Below, piece by piece: positions 52,293 to 61,300 of a DNA stretch of 64,000 nucleotides. The stretch comes from Beijerinckiaceae bacterium (lineage in GTDB: Bacteria; Pseudomonadota; Alphaproteobacteria; Rhizobiales; Beijerinckiaceae): assembly GCA_947452455.1 (NCBI GenBank), contig CANGBX010000004.1, positions 124,001 to 188,000 of the forward strand, in the 5' to 3' direction. Within the stretch, counting starts at the first letter, position 1; each line of letters begins with the position of its first letter. The notes beneath the pieces were generated by a model that had not been told where the DNA came from, searched no databases, and worked only from the letters and a program-made list of their open reading frames with translations. The position numbers and the translations under genes were made by a program.

Positions 52293-53666
52293 TTAAGCCG
52301 AGGCGGTTTCTACTGGTGCCCTAATGACCGGGATCCGAGTTGGCAGTTCGTCTCGTCGGATGATTGGGCCTTCGATCTCAACAAGCACAAGGCGTGTTAG
52401 CCAATAGATAGAGGCCGCCATGACTGCGAGGTTATGAGTGAAGCTGTTGTCGCAAGCCTGGCTCCAGAGGTCGTCCTCGAGGAACATACAGGCTCCCTGA
52501 CATAGCTGGATGACTGGGCATTTCGAACACTCGGCCCGGGTTGTCCAGTGATGCGCTGTGGTCAGGCGGATGTCCTCAAAGGCTTCGATCCCTCCAATGC
52601 GGTGCCTCGTGACTGCGCTCGTGTTCTGGCAGGTCAGCACATTGCCCTTGAGGTCTACGGCCAGATCGCTTGGTCGATCCATGCCGCACTTTTGACCCAG
52701 CGTCGACGACGGCCGTCCCTGCGCGACCGATCGGAAAAATTGGTCGATCTTGGAGCGCATGGTCGAAACTGACATCGTCTGGCCGATGACCAGCTCCCAG
52801 AAGATCGCCTCCCGGTAGTCGCGATGCTCGTCATCGGTGATAGGGGATAGCGCGACACCGCCTGCGTCGTAGGGCAGCAGTATCTCTTCGGTCGAAAGTG
52901 GCAAGTCCTGTGGGGGCACACCAAGACGCTCGGCTATGTGAGAGCGAACCTGAGCAAGCGAGGTGTTGTGCTTATGAAGCACGGCATTGAAGCCAATTCG
53001 TCCCCAAGGCCGGAGTCGGTCGTAAAGACGTCGGATCGCAGCGCGCTGGTTCGGATCGTCTAGTGGATCGGGGCCGCGATACTGCATGGCAGGGCCGTCG
53101 TGGCTGATGCCGACGCTAAAGCCCAGCATGTCGAGGAACTCGATCTTGTCGTCGTCGATCAAGGCGCCGTTTGTGATGATATTGAAGCGCGCTTTTGGAT
53201 AAGCTGAGCGCAAGGCTCCTGCCAGAACGCGAAACACTTTCCAATAGACTAGGGGTTCGCCGCCCCAAAATTCGATGCGAACGCCGCTCCCTTCTCCATC
53301 GGTTCCGCCATCGAACCACAGCGGGAGTTTTCGTAGGAAGGTACGGACATCGCCAATGTCGCCTTGGACTTCATGGGGCTGGGACGCCTGATTGCAGTAG
53401 GAACAGGCGTAATTGCATTTGAGTCCCATCTGGATCTTCAAGATACGAATATCCCGGCTCTTTGAGGCAGGATTGTCGGGGGAGACGGGATCGACATTCG
53501 TCCAAGCGGGAGGTGAATGATCGTAGCTTGTGCCGACGGGGGACAGATCAACAGGCTCACCAGTATCCGCCCAAACGAGCGAAGATATGTGAGGGCGATA
53601 GAAAAGCTCTCGCAAATAGCCGTTCCGGCCCGCCATCACGAGCCGGTATTCGAGGTTTTCAGTCAT
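52293..53666 (-). CDS. Radical SAM/SPASM peptide maturase in prophage
   Basis: 457 residues. The radical SAM cluster motif is CNYACSYC (Cys84, 88, 91), followed by FWGGEPL and the C-terminal SPASM signature: Cys326 with Gly340 and Cys345 (Gx4C), then C379-x2-C382-x5-C388-x3-C392 and Cys404. This is complete for binding the two auxiliary Fe-S clusters. Such enzymes install crosslinks or other modifications on peptides. It is last in the transcript of a tail-fibre gene ending in an Asn-Cys repeat, the obvious candidate substrate. A maturase in a phage tail module is unusual. Confidence 0.9.
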   Translation of the reverse strand: MTENLEYRLVMAGRNGYLRELFYRPHISSLVWADTGEPVDLSPVGTSYDHSPPAWTNVDPVSPDNPASKSRDIRILKIQMGLKCNYACSYCNQASQPHEVQGDIGDVRTFLRKLPLWFDGGTDGEGSGVRIEFWGGEPLVYWKVFRVLAGALRSAYPKARFNIITNGALIDDDKIEFLDMLGFSVGISHDGPAMQYRGPDPLDDPNQRAAIRRLYDRLRPWGRIGFNAVLHKHNTSLAQVRSHIAERLGVPPQDLPLSTEEILLPYDAGGVALSPITDDEHRDYREAIFWELVIGQTMSVSTMRSKIDQFFRSVAQGRPSSTLGQKCGMDRPSDLAVDLKGNVLTCQNTSAVTRHRIGGIEAFEDIRLTTAHHWTTRAECSKCPVIQLCQGACMFLEDDLWSQACDNSFTHNLAVMAASIYWLTRLVLVEIEGPIIRRDELPTRIPVIRAPVETASA

Positions 53667-53674
53667 TGGATTCT

Positions 53675-54307
53675 CTAGAGTTGGATGTAATGGCGCGCTG
53701 GATCGATGACACGGATGTTGGTCACGAGAGCAACAGTGTCCACGCCCCCCAGGTTGATTTCACTGGTATGAAAGATGTGAGCCGGATGAATGACGAGGAG
53801 GCCAGGTAGGGGACGTATCGCATGCAGCATCGTGTGATTGAGAAAACGAGAGCGTGCTGCAATCGGGTCGATTAAATGGAGGCGGTTTCCTGCGGGCCGT
53901 TGGTGACGGTCGCCCCGATCATCGGTTTGCTCCAGCGAGAGCCATAGGACGGCTACGTAATCCACGCTTCGGTGGTTATGAGGTTTAGCATATTCCCCCG
54001 GGCCAAAACGGCGAAGCGCGCAGACAGCTTCAAATTCTGTTTCCACCTCAAAACCCTCAGCATGAGCGAGATGTCGCATCCGCTCACCAAGGATGGCCTT
54101 GAAGGTTACGGTTTCGGGCCGATTGTCTTTCAAAAGGTTATAGCTGACTTCCGGTCCCCCACGCATCGCAGCGGGCTTATGGGCATGAGGATGTGCGGCC
54201 TCATATTCGTCACCGATTGCGATGAGCCGGTCAATTGTCTCAGACGATAATGTGCCGGTCAGATTCTCTGCCCAGATATTCGTGGGCCAAAGCGCAAGCA
54301 CACTCAT
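53675..54307 (-). CDS. 2OG-Fe(II) oxygenase-like protein
   Basis: 210 residues. GEYAKPHNHRSVDYVAVLWLSLE (His110/His112 and Asp116 region) and the distal GLLVIHPAHIFHTSEI with His and a later NIRV resemble the phage-associated 2OG-Fe(II) oxygenase family (TIGR02466-like), which adds hydroxyls using 2-oxoglutarate. The exact metal ligands are not certain by eye. Start overlaps the preceding gene by four bases; the maturase gene follows after eight. Likely a second modifying enzyme for the tail fibre. Confidence 0.75.
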   Translation of the reverse strand: MSVLALWPTNIWAENLTGTLSSETIDRLIAIGDEYEAAHPHAHKPAAMRGGPEVSYNLLKDNRPETVTFKAILGERMRHLAHAEGFEVETEFEAVCALRRFGPGEYAKPHNHRSVDYVAVLWLSLEQTDDRGDRHQRPAGNRLHLIDPIAARSRFLNHTMLHAIRPLPGLLVIHPAHIFHTSEINLGGVDTVALVTNIRVIDPARHYIQL

Positions 54308-55116
54308 ACGATTACGATCTTCTTTTGCGAAATCCCCGGCCAGAATTTATATCCAGCCTTAATCAGAACCTCTTCGCCCGCCTCTAGCCCGCGTGTATCG
54401 AGAAGAACTTGTTGCTTATTTTTGGCGCGAGACCGATTCAATATGCCACTAGTGACCTCAAGGTATATTTGACCACCATGCGTATTGGTGAGGAGATATT
54501 TTTCGGTTTGATCTGCGCGGATTGCATCCGGTCCATTAATCGTTATTGGCAGCCATTTTTCCAAAAACATTTTGAGTGATGGCATCATCGGAGGAGCCTG
54601 TAGATTTCCATCCAGGGTTAACGAGTGGGTGGTTCGAAATTCTTCCGGAATGCCTGGATCTGGATCAACCCCGTGAAAGACGATGATTGCATCGTCGACG
54701 GCGCATCCTCGTGCGGGCGTTAGAAGGTAAAGGATTGGTGTCGCATCTAATCGTTGCTTGAGAAGAGCTGCGGGCGAAGCGGCATTATGGCGACCAAGCT
54801 TTTGAGGTGTATCATTGATCGATAAACCGATCTGCATCATTGAAGTATAGGAACGATCGGAAGAAATCCGCTCGCCATATGTGAAGCGGGTGGTTTCATG
54901 CCAGATCAGCTCATTCTTTGATCGTGGTGTGTAGCAAAGAGCGATACATCCGTGATCCTCAGAATATTGATCTATTATTTCGGCCAGATCATGCGACTGA
55001 GAGATTGGCTTTTTATCTGACGATTTCCATGCTGCATCAATCTTCAGGACATTTTTTTCGATCTGCAGAAACGAACTAAATGGCATGATTTTTCGGTTGA
55101 TCTGGTAAATTTCCAT
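54304..55116 (-). CDS. Unknown protein between tail fibre and modifying enzymes
   Basis: 270 residues from the ATG at 55116 (GGAG upstream; an in-frame TTG lies four codons earlier). Family not recognised. Mixed alpha/beta with no signal peptide; contains WHETTRFTYGERISSDRSYTSM and a Gly-rich C-terminal beta region. It may serve as adaptor, chaperone or further modifying enzyme in the tail-fibre cassette, judged by its coupled position alone. Confidence 0.75.
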   Translation of the reverse strand: MEIYQINRKIMPFSSFLQIEKNVLKIDAAWKSSDKKPISQSHDLAEIIDQYSEDHGCIALCYTPRSKNELIWHETTRFTYGERISSDRSYTSMMQIGLSINDTPQKLGRHNAASPAALLKQRLDATPILYLLTPARGCAVDDAIIVFHGVDPDPGIPEEFRTTHSLTLDGNLQAPPMMPSLKMFLEKWLPITINGPDAIRADQTEKYLLTNTHGGQIYLEVTSGILNRSRAKNKQQVLLDTRGLEAGEEVLIKAGYKFWPGISQKKIVIV

Positions 55117-55128
55117 GAGCAGCTCCAA

Positions 55129-56154
55129 TCAGCAATTGCAGTTACAATTGCAGTCGCAGTTACAGTTGCAATTGGTGTAGCAATTCAGGCCGCCGCAATT
55201 GCAGTTGTTGAAGCTGCGATGATATTCGCCACCCCCGATTTCATCGGCGGTCAATGCATAGGCTGTATAGACAAATCCAACAGTGACAGCCTGATAAGAG
55301 ACGCTGGAGCCCCCGGCAAAATCGAATCCACTGGGATTGGCTGGACCAAGACCAAGCCCCCAGGTCCACCAATTACCATTCGGTGGTGTCCATTGCGCAT
55401 TGGCTAGGCAATTTCCATTGGGCAGGTAGCCCGTGCAGTTGCTAATTCGATCATCGTAGTACTGGTTGGACCTGTTAAGCTCGCCGATATCCGTTCCATC
55501 GGCTATCAGAAAACCTGTCGCACGCGCATTGTCACCCGTCGCACCGGATCGCACATTTCCAGTCGATACAAGTCCCTGCGCGGTCAACGATCCAGTCATC
55601 GTGTCCCCAGACTTCGCGACACGACTGCCCAGATCGACGCCGGCACGAATATCTGTAATCGTTTGGGTAGCAAGGTCTGCAGTTGCAATGGAGCCGTCGG
55701 CAATTTTTGCGCTCGTGATAGCTCCATCTGCCACCTTGGCAGTGGTCACCTGTGCATCACCAATTTTAACGGTCATGACAGCGCCGTCTTGGATCTTTGT
55801 TGTCTGAACTGCTGCATTATCAATATCATTTGCAGAAACCGTGTTCTTTACAGCAAGTGCAGCTAATCCAAGATTGCTTCGCGCAGTTGGTGCATCAGTC
55901 GCACTCGTTCCTCCCTGTGCAATTGGAACTGGGACGCCTAGGGGAATACGTGTCCAGGTGACCGGAGAGGCAGAGGTCAATTGGTAGAGTTGTCCGAGAT
56001 CAGTTCGAAAGCAAAACATCCCCACGATCAGATTGGTACTTGGAAAAGTCGTGCCTGAGAAAGCAGAACGGATAGCCTCATCTCGATCAAGGATGTCCTG
56101 GCGACTATCTCGCACCGCCTTTGTAGATGGGATATCTGGATAGGTTTGCGCCAT
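55129..56154 (-). CDS. Phage tail fibre with C-terminal Asn-Cys repeat
   Basis: 341 residues. The N-terminal part is a normal tail-fibre shaft: AQGGTSATDAPTARSNLGLA and a repeated series of TAKVADGAITSAKIADGSIATADLA type. The last 26 residues are an Asn/Asp-Cys-rich tail with 10 cysteines, mostly NC dipeptides. An earlier Cys pair occurs in NCTGYLPNGNC. This looks like a modification target fused to a receptor-binding structure, with radical SAM and oxygenase genes downstream in the same operon. Confidence 0.88.
   Translation of the reverse strand: MAQTYPDIPSTKAVRDSRQDILDRDEAIRSAFSGTTFPSTNLIVGMFCFRTDLGQLYQLTSASPVTWTRIPLGVPVPIAQGGTSATDAPTARSNLGLAALAVKNTVSANDIDNAAVQTTKIQDGAVMTVKIGDAQVTTAKVADGAITSAKIADGSIATADLATQTITDIRAGVDLGSRVAKSGDTMTGSLTAQGLVSTGNVRSGATGDNARATGFLIADGTDIGELNRSNQYYDDRISNCTGYLPNGNCLANAQWTPPNGNWWTWGLGLGPANPSGFDFAGGSSVSYQAVTVGFVYTAYALTADEIGGGEYHRSFNNCNCGGLNCYTNCNCNCDCNCNCNC
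55132..55209 (-). repeat. Asn-Cys dipeptide repeat coding region
   Basis: Encodes the final 26 residues of the tail fibre, with seven consecutive X-Cys pairs (X is Asn or Asp) at the end and three further spaced Cys. Codons alternate between AAC/AAT and TGC/TGT without a fixed pattern, so the repeat is kept at the protein level and is not a recent DNA slippage tract. Confidence 0.9.
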
Positions 56155-56165
56155 GTCGTCCTCGT

Positions 56166-57347
56166 TCAGTAACCCTCAGCTGCCCAACTCGCATTTCCGG
56201 CAACGGACGTTTGCGTATTGGGGTTGATGAGTGTCAGGCGGAAGCCTGTTTTCGTGATTTGCCCAATCTCAGGAACAGCCAAAGCGGCGCCACCCTTGAA
56301 CGTCGCTTGAACTTCGGGCGGCGCGTTGAAGACTTGATTGAAGCTGACGACGAGACCCCCAACTGGAACAAGCACTGTCCCGCGATCTCGGACGTCAGGA
56401 ACGTCTACGATGAACCGGGCGTCAGTGAGTGCAATACGACTGCCAGATATGCTGGGGGCCTGGAGTGCTAATCGAACTAGGGCATTTGCATATTCATAAT
56501 CACCAGGCGTGAGGTCCTTAAATGCACCAAATCCCAGGGGTCGCGCCTCGTTGACAAGTGCAGCAAAACCTTCCTCATCAAGCGGTGTTGTTCGAAAAGC
56601 AAGATCTGAAATAATAGCTGCAGACGCCCTCAGGATGCGATCGACAAACTTCATTTCTTCGTTCAATTGGCGCAAGGGTGCGTTGCTGACTGCGTCTGAC
56701 AGTCGGACTTGTTCTGCAACCTGCGCGATGAAGGCGATAAGATCTGTATATGTTTCGGCCAACTGGACAGTTCTAAAACTTTCTGAGATTGAAGCTATAG
56801 AAGATGCCTCGTTCAAACCCAACGCACTACTTTTTGGAATTTCGGCAAGACGTGCGGCAAGATCTCCAAGAGTGATGCTATCAGCCAAGGTCTGCGCAGT
56901 GAGGCGATTGCCTTGCTCAAGAGCCGTCCATTGTTCATTGGAAACGACCGTCGGCATCAATATGCTTGTATCTACAGCAACGAAGGCTTCCAAAAATGGG
57001 GATTGGTACATGTCGCGTGGAGCAACATCAGCTACGACGAGTGACTCAGCCACCGTCAGAACAAAGGCAATGAGATCTATATAGGTTTCTGCGATTGCTA
57101 GATTTTCAGAGCTATTTTTATCGCTCGCGTAGGTTCTACCATCCACCAGCCCAAACAATTCGCTTTCATTCACCGCCGGGAGGCGAGCCTCAAGGGCCAA
57201 GAGATTGAGGACATCGCTCTCCTGTGCAACGAATGCCGTGGCGCTGGCATCCTGCCAAGCCTTACCCGCCTCTGTTGCATCCCAAGAAAAGGAGAGGTTA
57301 CCCCAGAGGTAATCAGCCCCAGCCGTCGTCGAGATCGTGACGGCCAT
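56166..57347 (-). CDS. Phage tail-associated structural protein
   Basis: 393 residues, beginning six bases after the preceding tail gene and ending 11 bases before the tail fibre. It contains two homologous segments around ETYIDLIAFVLTVAE and ETYTDLIAFIAQVAE, suggesting internal duplication, and a C-terminal beta-rich domain. It is probably a tail fibre or baseplate component; no exact family is assigned. Confidence 0.75.
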   Translation of the reverse strand: MAVTISTTAGADYLWGNLSFSWDATEAGKAWQDASATAFVAQESDVLNLLALEARLPAVNESELFGLVDGRTYASDKNSSENLAIAETYIDLIAFVLTVAESLVVADVAPRDMYQSPFLEAFVAVDTSILMPTVVSNEQWTALEQGNRLTAQTLADSITLGDLAARLAEIPKSSALGLNEASSIASISESFRTVQLAETYTDLIAFIAQVAEQVRLSDAVSNAPLRQLNEEMKFVDRILRASAAIISDLAFRTTPLDEEGFAALVNEARPLGFGAFKDLTPGDYEYANALVRLALQAPSISGSRIALTDARFIVDVPDVRDRGTVLVPVGGLVVSFNQVFNAPPEVQATFKGGAALAVPEIGQITKTGFRLTLINPNTQTSVAGNASWAAEGY

Positions 57348-57352
57348 GACAA

Positions 57353-57844
57353 TCAGCTCATCGTGAACGTAAAGCGTTGCGTGAGCGTATCATCGGCCCC
57401 TTTATTGATGACCGCAAAAACCACGCGATCAAGCATAGTCCCCACACTTGCAGCATTGAAGACACCGGCTTCTGTGATGGCTCCCGTTGCTTCACCAGCG
57501 TTAAAGGTTGCTTCGAACTGAAAGACTTTTGTGCCCGCTGTATGAGTAAAAGTCGCAGCTTTACGAGCAAGCTCTGTGACCAATGCCGTATTGGTAGATG
57601 CGGCGGCTGTCGTTCCCGTCCCTACAGCAATATGGCTCATCACTCCGGGGCGCCCGGATGAAAGACCAATCGACTGCGCGATGAAGCTAAAACCTGCATT
57701 GACGATGAGATTGTCTTTGACCTGAACAATGACTGACCCATCTGGCTTGATCAGCCGCGCCTCAAGCCGACCATGAAGGCAAAAGTCATCCGTTCCGGCT
57801 TTCCGACCCAGACGGGCCAGAAGTTCGGTAATCCCGATTTTCAT
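57353..57844 (-). CDS. Phage tail-fibre-type protein
   Basis: 163 residues. KDNLIVNAGFSFIAQSIG and MSHIAVGTGTTAAASTNTALVTEL are typical of small phage tail-fibre or tail-collar proteins. The rest is beta-rich with few charges. First gene of the tail-fibre transcript; an inverted repeat lies just upstream. Confidence 0.8.
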   Translation of the reverse strand: MKIGITELLARLGRKAGTDDFCLHGRLEARLIKPDGSVIVQVKDNLIVNAGFSFIAQSIGLSSGRPGVMSHIAVGTGTTAAASTNTALVTELARKAATFTHTAGTKVFQFEATFNAGEATGAITEAGVFNAASVGTMLDRVVFAVINKGADDTLTQRFTFTMS

Positions 57845-57879
57845 GTTTGTAGTCCTTCTTCTGATCGCTTAGCTTGACG

Positions 57880-57894
57880 GCTGATCTAATCAGC
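57880..57894. promoter_or_regulatory. Palindrome in divergent tail/moron intergenic region
   Basis: GCTGAT-CTA-ATCAGC, a perfect 6+3+6 inverted repeat 14 bases before the plus-strand gene at 57909 and 35 before the minus-strand tail gene at 57844. A likely operator for one or both. Confidence 0.5.
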
Positions 57895-57908
57895 TAGGGT
57901 TAGCGCCC

Positions 57909-58304
57909 ATGATGAAGTCTCTTGAGACCCCATTTCTGACGACAACAGAGTTGCTTGAACGTGGATGGACAAAGACGCTGATCAAGCGATTTTTGCCAAA
58001 TCCAGATGGCTCTATGCCAGTCAAACACTGGAAGAATTATCGCGGCCAAGACACCTATGCTGCTGTGAAAATTTGGAATGCTGAGCAGTCCCAAGATTTC
58101 GAGGCTGCCTTCATGAAGTCCTGGAAGGGACGAATGAAAGAATGCTCACCAGAAGAATTTCTCGCTGAGTTGCGAAAGCAGCCTCATCCGAAAATTCCAG
58201 AGCGCGATAAAGCCGAAGTATTACTCGAAACCCGCTTGGCAGAAGCGGCAGGCCATTTGCAGGAAGCCAGAATGCGAGAATTGAGAACTCCACATAAGGC
58301 CTAG
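57909..58304 (+). CDS. Plus-strand moron gene within tail cluster
   Basis: 131 residues, the only plus-strand gene among the minus-strand tail genes, hence probably expressed independently (a moron). LTTTELLERGWTKTLIKRFLPNPDG looks like a small DNA-binding or helical recognition domain, and the C-terminus is a charged helix. Function unknown. The start may be either of two adjacent ATG codons. Confidence 0.75.
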   Translation: MMKSLETPFLTTTELLERGWTKTLIKRFLPNPDGSMPVKHWKNYRGQDTYAAVKIWNAEQSQDFEAAFMKSWKGRMKECSPEEFLAELRKQPHPKIPERDKAEVLLETRLAEAAGHLQEARMRELRTPHKA

Positions 58305-58318
58305 GCCAATTATTCACA

Positions 58319-61300
58319 TTAAGCGGGATGAAGTTGCGCTCCAGAAAATGCGCCCATCGGCAAGAACGGCTCTGCGCCGGAGGTAGAAATTCCAGTTTGC
58401 GCTGACGCCGCAAAAAGCTTGCGCATTGTGGGAGTCTGACAAATACCAAAAGTGATGATGTCGCCCGATCGTCTCATGAGCGCTGCTATTACCCTGCGCC
58501 CAAAATCGTCCTCAAGAGCGAAGGCATCATTCTCCGGCGACCAGATCAAACGCAAAGTCCCTGAGGCTCCAGTCAGAGCCAAATAGACGGTTGGCTCGTT
58601 GAGGACCTGATCCAAGCGGACATCAAACGTCGTCGAAAACTCTGATGGTATTTCAACCGACCATCCCGCCTTCGTTCCTCCCCCCACTTTCAAACCCTGA
58701 TCAAAGCGTGCGGGTGCATAGGTGAGGTTTGCTGACTGCGAGGGACTAGATCCTCGCATTCCACTGATAGCGCCCGCCAGTCGAAATCCCTCGATCAAGT
58801 CATTTGCAATGGGAGCTTCAAGAGCAATCTGGCTCTGCACTGTCGCACCATCGACGTCGCCAAGCGGCAACCATGCGGAGGCTGCTTCTGGATCTTGCCA
58901 TGCGAAGATCGCACCATCCCAAATCAGATCATCTGCGGGGGTTGTTCCGACATGCGCTTCAACCCAATTACGTGCTCGCCAAATCCGATCGAAAGTGACC
59001 GGGAATACATATTCACCGCGCGAGATGGTGGTTGATCCAGAACGCGCCAACGCCAGAAGGTTACCGCCGATGACTTCGAGGCCCTGTGTGACACCGGGCC
59101 AATTGAGTGCTTGACGATCACTCACGAGAACCGCATTTCGTCCGGTCATAGGGGCAAGCCGCGTCGTCGCATACGCAGCAGTGTCGCTATAAAGCCCCGC
59201 CGATGAAATCGCTTTCAACCAGAAGGTTTCATCCATTGCCTGTCGAATGGGCCAAAGCGCAACCAGATGATTTCCTGCCGCTCTCCCGACAAAACGTCCA
59301 GTGCCCCAGGTCGTCCCCGCTCTTAATTCATATTCGATACCCGTACCCATGACAGGTTCCCATGAGGCTCGAACATGATCACCCTGAGGAATGACATCAA
59401 AATTCGTGACGCCATCGGGAGGAGCAACGGCGGCTGTAATGCTGCTTGCTACGAGACTGACCAGCCCAATCTCATCGATTGCCTTGATATGGAAGATCCG
59501 TTCATCCGCATCCGAAAGAGCAACGAAAAGGGTCGTGCCACGATGACGTGTCGTGACGATCGAAGCCGCGTCCCAAGATGGCCCAGACCTGATTTCATAA
59601 CCTACGAGATCAAGAGCCGATACCGGATCCCATGTCAGCTGAACCCCATCAGCTCGACGCTCCCCAACAAAACCAAGGATAGAAGATGGAGGCGTCGTTC
59701 GACCAATGACCTTATGGGCTTGTAGCTCGGTCCAATCAGATCCTAGTCCATTGCTTGTTACAAAGCGCAATCGCAGATCGTAAAACTTCCCATCTTCAAC
59801 CGGCTGGATGGCAACTGAGAGTGCATCAGCAGGCTGAGTTGGAACGGCAGACCATGGCCCGGTATTTCCTGTTTCTCTGTATCGTACTTCGATGCCATCA
59901 GGAAAATTGAGCGCATCAGATCCAGGCGGATAAAGCCTAACCAAAATGCGAGGGATGGAGCGCCCATCAGGCCCTCGGACAAGAACGCTCTCGTCTGAGA
60001 CCGCATTCCAGATAACAGGCGCTGCCGGCCGGACCAATTCGATTTGAAATGGTCGTGTGATGTAACTCTCGAATTGGGGAATTTCGCTACTATCAGCTTG
60101 ATGCACTCCTGGCGCGGCAGGAATCAAGACGATTTTTGCAGTGAGATTGGGCCCGGGCTCAATCCCCTTGACGAGCATCGGGTATGCCTCACGGCCGGCT
60201 TCTCCAAATTGGAACAAGTCGCCCGGTTCGGGCGCCAACATGACTGGTAACGGCGTCACCAAAGCCAAATGGCCAGTGTTACTTTCCGAAGTAACCACAG
60301 GTAGGACTTGGCTAGCGCCATCGCCACGCCGGATTCGGATCGCATAATTCTTGCCGGCCTGCATGGGAGCTGGTTCGTCAAGCAAGAGACCGCTGATAAC
60401 ATCCCCGTCAAGAATGCGAGCTTTGATACGGCCAGATGAAATACCGACCATGATCACATCGTGAGCAAACATGACGAGATCGCCATCCGTTGCTCGCAAT
60501 GCTTCGACGTCTTGATAGACTTCGTGGGTCTCCGGGCGAAGCTTTCCGACCGCTAGATGATATCTTCCTTCCCGCCAAGCCTGCGCAGGCCTGGTGCAGC
60601 CCATCATATCGACTGTTTCAAAGCGATCAGCATTATTGGCATCATATCCATCCGCATAGACGATGCGCTCATCTTCCTGCCAATCCTTGTCTGGATTGAT
60701 GAAACGTATCTTGAGTGCATGCGGCAGGTCGATAAATTGCTTACGACCAACATAATTGAAGGAATTACGCGGCGTAATGTGAAGAACAGGAACCGTCTGT
60801 GGGATGTCTCTGACGATCGAATGCTTACCATCACGGATGCCATAACGCGCACGGACATGCGAGGATATATCACGGAGCACCTCAGCAACGGATCCCCCTT
60901 CAACGACGCCGTCAAATATCCATCTCAGCTCTCCATCCTGGGCTTGCTCATCACAAGCAATCGCCCAGGATCTTATGTTTACAAGATCAATGCGATCATC
61001 ACTCATCAATTGGCTCAGGCCACGACGACGCAACACATCGCAATAAGCCCAGGCCGGGTTTCGTGAGATTTGCCAGGACCATCCTGAACCGTCCCAGACC
61101 TGGAGATAGGATGTCGCGATGCAGCTGATCTGCTGCAATTGATTATTGATCTGCTCATAGGCTTTGAGCCGCAAGGCGATCATCGTCAAACCAGACATCG
61201 TGACCGGTGCTTCGTCCGTAATCGTCCTTAGAGCAGAAAGTGACGCCGTATCGATTTGGCGAGGATTGGTGGCATCTGCAGTCGTGCGACGAATGCGGAT

